Source of the DNA: Puffinus mauretanicus
Lineage: Eukaryota; Chordata; Aves; Procellariiformes; Procellariidae
DNA: 64,000 nucleotides
Reading direction: 5' to 3'
Assembly: GCA_023333565.1 (NCBI GenBank)
Contig: JAJKFH010001094.1
Span: 2,852,001-2,916,000 of the forward strand
In this document: positions 58,831 through 64,000 of the stretch, piece after piece
Numbering within the stretch: the stretch's first letter is position 1
How the letters are laid out: every line of letters begins with the position of its first letter
Program-made: the position numbers and the translations under genes
The notes under the pieces: generated by a model
What the model saw: the letters and a program-made list of their open reading frames with translations, nothing else
Told to the model about the DNA's origin: nothing
The model's database searches: none

Positions 58831-61800
58831 TGGACAAAGCTCACTCTGTGTACAGGTTTTTTCCTTGTGGCTGTAAAATTAAGGAGTGGGAGAGAAACCT
58901 GGGCTGTATCATAGTCTCCCGGTGGTCCACCCCCTCCACCCAGCCCTGCAGACCATCCAAAACGTTGTCATTTTACCCCAGAAGGCAAGCAGGCCTGGGG
59001 TAGATCCAGAACGGATTACAACATAATCCAATTCACAGGGAGGGGTATTTTTGAAAGAGGATTATATTTTTTTTCTGGCTGGCTGCCAAAAATAAATAAA
59101 TGTTGTAAGTATAATGTAATGTTTTTAGAGGGCATGGTGATGGAAAGAGAAGGCTTGTTTCCATATCCATGTTAGAGAGCAGGAGGGGGTAATTTGATTT
59201 TTGCAGCGGTGTGCAAAGCAGTCTGAGGGTATGTAAGGTATAAATGCTGGTATTTCACACTGGAATTTCAGACACAGTGTTAGCTTGAAGAAAGCAGTGC
59301 TTCGTTTCTAATCAGAACAATGTACGATGGGTATTTGGTCTGCATTTCAGCATCAAAAAGCCTCCGCCTGAACCTTTTGTGACCTTCAGAGAGTTTTGCA
59401 TAATTAGCTTGATTAAAGACACAGCACAATTTTAGCACCAGGGACCAAAACCCACAAATTACTGAGGATCGCATGTTTTGCAAAATAATACCATTCATGT
59501 GATTATTTGTTTTGCTCTAATCATTTTTGAAATATTACTCCATTGCTTCGACTTGAATTGCTGGTTGTAACAGATAGCCAGTTCCCAAATAAAATGTAAG
59601 TCTCTACAAAAATGTTTCCATTGCATGAGAAACTGTTATTGGATTTCTCTAATGTCATAGGGCTGAATTTGATGTTTGTATTAGGGATATGACTGAAAAA
59701 GGCCTGCAGTACAAACACTTTTCAGCTATGTTTGCCCAGTCATTTCACTGGGCCTTCCTCAGACTTTGCTTTTACCATTTTGATTTTAGTGTGTTAATCT
59801 CAAATTTTCAGTGTGGCAAATCCAATAAAAACAAGACCCGTATGATAATACAGATCTCCACTTTCACGTCCAGGGAGCGTCAGGTCATCTTACAGAGAGC
59901 AGTTTGGGGACTGCTTTCATCAAGAAATCCACAAGATAAATGTGGGGACTTGTAACAGAGGGAAGTACTGCCCTAATGCTCCTTGGACCATGCTGGGTAG
60001 AAATTGAGTACACAGCACATCCCCAAAGCATTGCCAGAATGGAGATACCTGTCCATTGATATAAATAAAAGGCACCTCTCTGGCAAGGCGACCCACCTAC
60101 CTCCTGCATGCTAAAATGGAGACTGCCTAGTTGTTTTCTCTCTACTCACACAAGAGGTAGCAATTTCGCATTGCCTGAGGGTGGTGGAAAGAAAAATGCT
60201 CAGAATGTCCCAAGCGTCCCAGGCACAGACGGAGAGCTCTTTTATAGGATCCTCATCCTCTGCCAAACACCACTTTTCCGCACCACTTTGGTACGGAGTG
60301 GCTGTGGATCCCTGCCCATCCGCTTGCCTTTTCTAACAGGTTTCCTGACACACTCCCTGTCCCTCAAACAATGGAAAAAAGGAATCGGGCAAGTGCAGTT
60401 GGGTTCACACAATCTGTGTTCACGTGCCCATGTAGCTGTGTAAGGCCAAGCTTACATCCAGCTCCTCCGTCTGGTTTCCAGTAGCTTCCAGACTGAAGAA
60501 AATGGTCAGCTACATTACAGAGCTTGCAAGCTGTTTAAAGTAACCCTGCCCTCGTCCACACTCTACCTACAGCCCTCGTGGTCCGCTGGCCTGCTTGCAC
60601 AGATTTATGCAACCCTCTGCTGTTAGCACACCCTCATTGCTGCAAAAGATCTCAGCTCAAGGCCTTCATGTGTTAAAAGAAATTAAGGAAGTTGCAAAAT
60701 CTGTTGGTACAATAATAACAGTGGGTGTTCTTACAGAAACCAGTATAAGCTGGTTGAGTGGCACATCTGGGATGCTTTTAAGAAGAAACTTGATTAATAC
60801 CACAGATGACTGCTATTTAAAGCCACTCGTTTTGATGCGTAGTTTGGGGGAGGTTCAGTTTACCCCTAAGGAAAAAGCAGGAGTTAATACAGACAGTGAG
60901 CGTACGTGCTCCACTGGACGGCATTGATCACTGGCAATTTAGATTTGATATTTTGAAAGTGGGGAACTTGATTAGAATAAATATGAGGAAATTCCAGTAG
61001 GGCAAAAAGTGCAAGGAAAACAGCAGCAAATCCCTCTCCCCCTTAGATCAGAGATTTAACCTGAAGATCAGGTGAGACGATCTCATTTGGAAAGTAAAGT
61101 GAAGGAGTCAGTTATGATATGTGGTTAAAGAGGAATCTGCTACAGCTCACTCTTCAAGACTAACAAACAAACAAACAAACCAACCACTTTACCCGAGAAA
61201 GGTGAGGTTTAAATGAGAAATTAACTGGGCCATGAGAGTAGATAAAGGTAGGAGAGGACATGAGGATAAGTCCACAAAAATAAATGCTGCTTGTTGGATA
61301 CCATGCATGACAGTTGAATGCCAGTGAAAGAGAATTTTGGAGTAGATAAATACATTTTTGTGTTGGGCCTTTGTTGTTCAAAGATTCCTGTTTCCAACAC
61401 TCCACTTGCAGGGATGTAAGGTATGATCAGGGTTGAAGACCCTTGGGCTGGAGGAACTTGGAAGAAACTCATATTCAGTAACGTAATGGGATACCAGAGT
61501 ACTCATCCAAAGGAAGTGAAGTGTGAAATAATAGGTGGGTTACTGGCACAGATGTATTTTCTAAGTAATTAGATATAGCTGTTATTAACCAGCACTAGAA
61601 AGTCCACACAGTGACTATTTGTAATAGATCAGGGGACGAAGCTGGTAACCTTTTACTTCAAAGGGGTAAGCTTCATATGAATCCTCGGGAAAGTGAGGAG
61701 TGAGTTAGCAATAGAGTGAAGGACCGTATTTGCAGTGTACACTTTACAAAGGGCCAAGGCCACATAGACTCTACTGAAGAAATTCAGCTCTGCTTTTTGC

Positions 61801-63745
61801 CAGAGAGCCTGACCTGAGTATCCGTGTTCAGAAGTAGGTGAGGATGAGTGGTGAATCCTCCATAACGCACTGGAACTTTTAAATAGCCCTGTGACAACGT
61901 CTGTGTCTTTGCAGGTCAGGGGGGAGGTTCTCTTGGTATAAGAGAGGCTAAGATCAATGCAGCTTTCGGGATGAACAGATTTTAGGCGGCACTCAGTTCA
62001 GCATACGGACTAGTAGCGGGACCATATGGAGGGTGATGATATTATAGCAATAGATGTAATGGATCTGATTGTGATCTGGCTTGCGCCAGTTCTAGGCAGA
62101 TGCAACTCCTTCAGCTCTAATGGACTTACCACAGCTTCACACTCAATGAAGTGAAACGAGTTTTGGGTACAATATATCTACATTAAGCAATGAAAGACTT
62201 GTGATTTGTGTGATATCTTTTTTAATTTCTCTTTCTTTTTTTCTTTAACTAAAGTGCTAGCATGTTATGTGGGGAGACATTTCTTTATTCTTATTTACAG
62301 TTGCCATTCTGTTTGTTGTAAGCTGTGTGTGGGTTCCTGTGCAAGACAAAGGCATGGCAATGCTCTGGCTGGGGAGCTTTGTGCCAGCTCTTCACTGAGG
62401 AACTTCACAGCAGTTTTGGACGCATTTTTCTTCATTGGGAGTGGAGGGAAGAAAACAGAGCATGTGTGCATAGCGAAGGCAAACTTTCCAAACCTGGTTA
62501 ATCTCACCGTACCCTTGCTGTGCAAACCCTGGCTGCTGTAAATGAAACGGAGCTGCGGCAAGCAAAAGCACAAGGAATAGAAGAAAGGAAACAAAGGAGA
62601 GAAGTAATGGAGAAGATGGGGAGGTAACAAGCTAGGGAGAGAGGAGCACCGAGCAGCAGGTGGTAGGCTGTCATAGCAGCGCTGTCCTTAGAAAAGAAGA
62701 AAGCGGAGGGAAATAATTTCTTTGCAGATAAAAAAGACCTAGAGTTTGGAGCTGTGCTGCCTTTCCTCTGCATGAGAACTTGCTTCCTGACAATCCATTT
62801 CCCACCACTAGTCATCAGTTTTTCCTGAGAATGGGTGGCTGGAGTCAATGGGTGAATGCTCTTCTAAAAGAAGAGTTCCCAGCTTGGTTTAACATGTATA
62901 GGCAATTCCCCCTCAGCTCCTGATCAGCACTTGGCTCTTCCCATAGGTGCATAAATTGATATTGAGCAGCAGGTCGGTTGACCCCAGTGAGCAACCCTGC
63001 ATTTGGAAGGACAGGGAGGAAAATGGGGGAAGGTGAACAGGGTAGAGAAGATGGGAAGCAGCAGAGAAGGCCAGGGCTGAAGAAAACATCAAGAAATTCA
63101 TTCCATGGCCCTCCTCCTCTTCTAGCCTCCTGCTTGGCTGTGGCTACAGCACATCTGATGTGTAGGCAGCACTCAGGGCCCAGGAATTTGTATGGCCTTG
63201 ACATTCGCAGGAATATGCCTTCTACAGTTGTTAGATATGCTTTTGTCTTGTCAACATGGGCAACGACCTGGTTAAGTCCAGGCCTGGGAGGCAGTCACAG
63301 ATTAGGAAAATTGTCTTTGGAGTTGTCTGTATGGGCCAATGTAAATTTGAAAAGGACAGTATGCTATTGTTTTACTTTTTTTGGCCACAGCTAAATAAAG
63401 AAAATATGTTGCAAATACAAGAGGTATCTACTTTCAGCTTTGCAGGCTTAAAAAGACTGATGATCTGGATAATAATCAAAGTTTGGGATTTCATTTTCCT
63501 ATAGGCTGCTTTGATGAAACATGAAGAAATATTGCCTTTCAAATGTTGTCCTTTGTGCAGAAAGACATTGCTGATTCTTTCAGCTGATCTGCTGCCTTTG
63601 CAATTGCCAGCTGGCTGTCAAGTAGAAGTCAATAGAAGGACGCACTGCGACAGCATGGTGGAGGGGCTGGAAAGGCAGCCCACAGGGTGACAGCATGTGA
63701 TACCCATGTACCTCCACAACAACTCTCTGCGACACAGTAAGGGTA
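58831..63745. other. Unassigned noncoding sequence
   Basis: No gene is recognised. A (CAAA)4 run lies at about 61,162-61,180. The interval 59,240-59,600 has a TAATTAGCTTGATTAA motif at 59,401-59,416 and could be a conserved noncoding element. Frames of up to 138 codons (62,978-63,394, +) carry no recognisable motif. Confidence 0.5.
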
Positions 63746-63800
63746 CAGAGCAAGAGTAACTCCATTGAACTGCACTAGTGTAAGACCAGGGCTTCAGCTG
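63746..63800. repeat. Ancient amniote interspersed repeat relic
   Basis: GAGTAACTCCATTGAACTGC and ACTAGTGTAAGACCAG match the old form 'gagtaactccattgaagtcaatgg...actagtgtaaaaccag'. It is short and diverged. Confidence 0.55.
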
Positions 63801-64000
63801 CACAGAGAAGTTTGAGGAGAGACATGATGTGACCACAGAGAGCAGAGCAAGATGCACTGTGAGAGCGACTCCTTCGCCACTCCGTCTCTTCCTCTTTACG
63901 CGCGTAGTCATTCTGCCCAAGTTCGCCGAGCCAGACTCAGGTCAGCCAACGGAAATGGCCCTGCGTCATTCCTCTTTCATGTGTATCTGTTGGACCACAT

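Noticed and set aside
60595..60927. 110-codon + strand frame
   Set aside because: No motif or family similarity seen; the flanks give no matching exon signals I trust.

Overview
This window looks like nuclear DNA from a bird. The strongest evidence is a 2.5-kb CR1 LINE (about 32,953-35,495, minus strand). Its 3' end has the avian form: a palindromic GACCTTTAAAGGTC block followed by tandem 8-mers (GAGAATCA x3, then GAGAATAG, as read on the + strand). A second, short avian-type CR1 3' end lies at about 7,671-7,790. I cannot narrow the species.

I found no convincing protein-coding exon of a host gene, no rRNA or tRNA gene, no CRISPR and no bacterial-type operon. The window reads as intergenic or intronic vertebrate sequence, and the long open frames are chance, low-complexity or retrotransposon-derived.

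Layout. 1-6.7 kb: AT-rich sequence with a few old repeat traces. 6.8-8.7 kb: a MIR-like SINE relic, a CR1 tail, a canonical G-quadruplex motif, a small CpG-rich segment with clustered homeodomain-type cores, and a perfect (AAGGG)19 array. 8.7-22.6 kb: unassigned sequence with short amniote-wide repeat relics near 14.8, 15.5 and 19.8 kb. 22.6-23.3 kb: a strongly purine-biased block. 24.1-26.1 kb: a long, badly decayed CR1/L3-like LINE on the + strand. 26.9-27.2 kb: another old LINE 3' region, minus strand. 29.5-32.3 and 35.6-37.2 kb: a decayed repetitive region whose recurring units carry CCCTAA-like (telomere-like) words, interrupted by the younger CR1. 37-57 kb: mostly unassigned, with old repeat relics, a G-tract/(GA)n element at 43.0 kb and simple repeats. 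56.3-58.8 kb: a MIR-like relic, two old CR1 3' regions, then a CpG-rich segment. 59-64 kb: unassigned.

No genes work together here. The structure is a palimpsest of retrotransposons of different ages. The 33-kb CR1 is youngest and inactive: it has two premature stops, several frameshifts and an Asp-to-Glu change in the reverse-transcriptase FADD box. The other elements are far older. I did not find a new biological system. The most unusual things are the decayed CCCTAA-bearing array, the (AAGGG)19 tract beside a CpG-rich block, and the purine-biased block.
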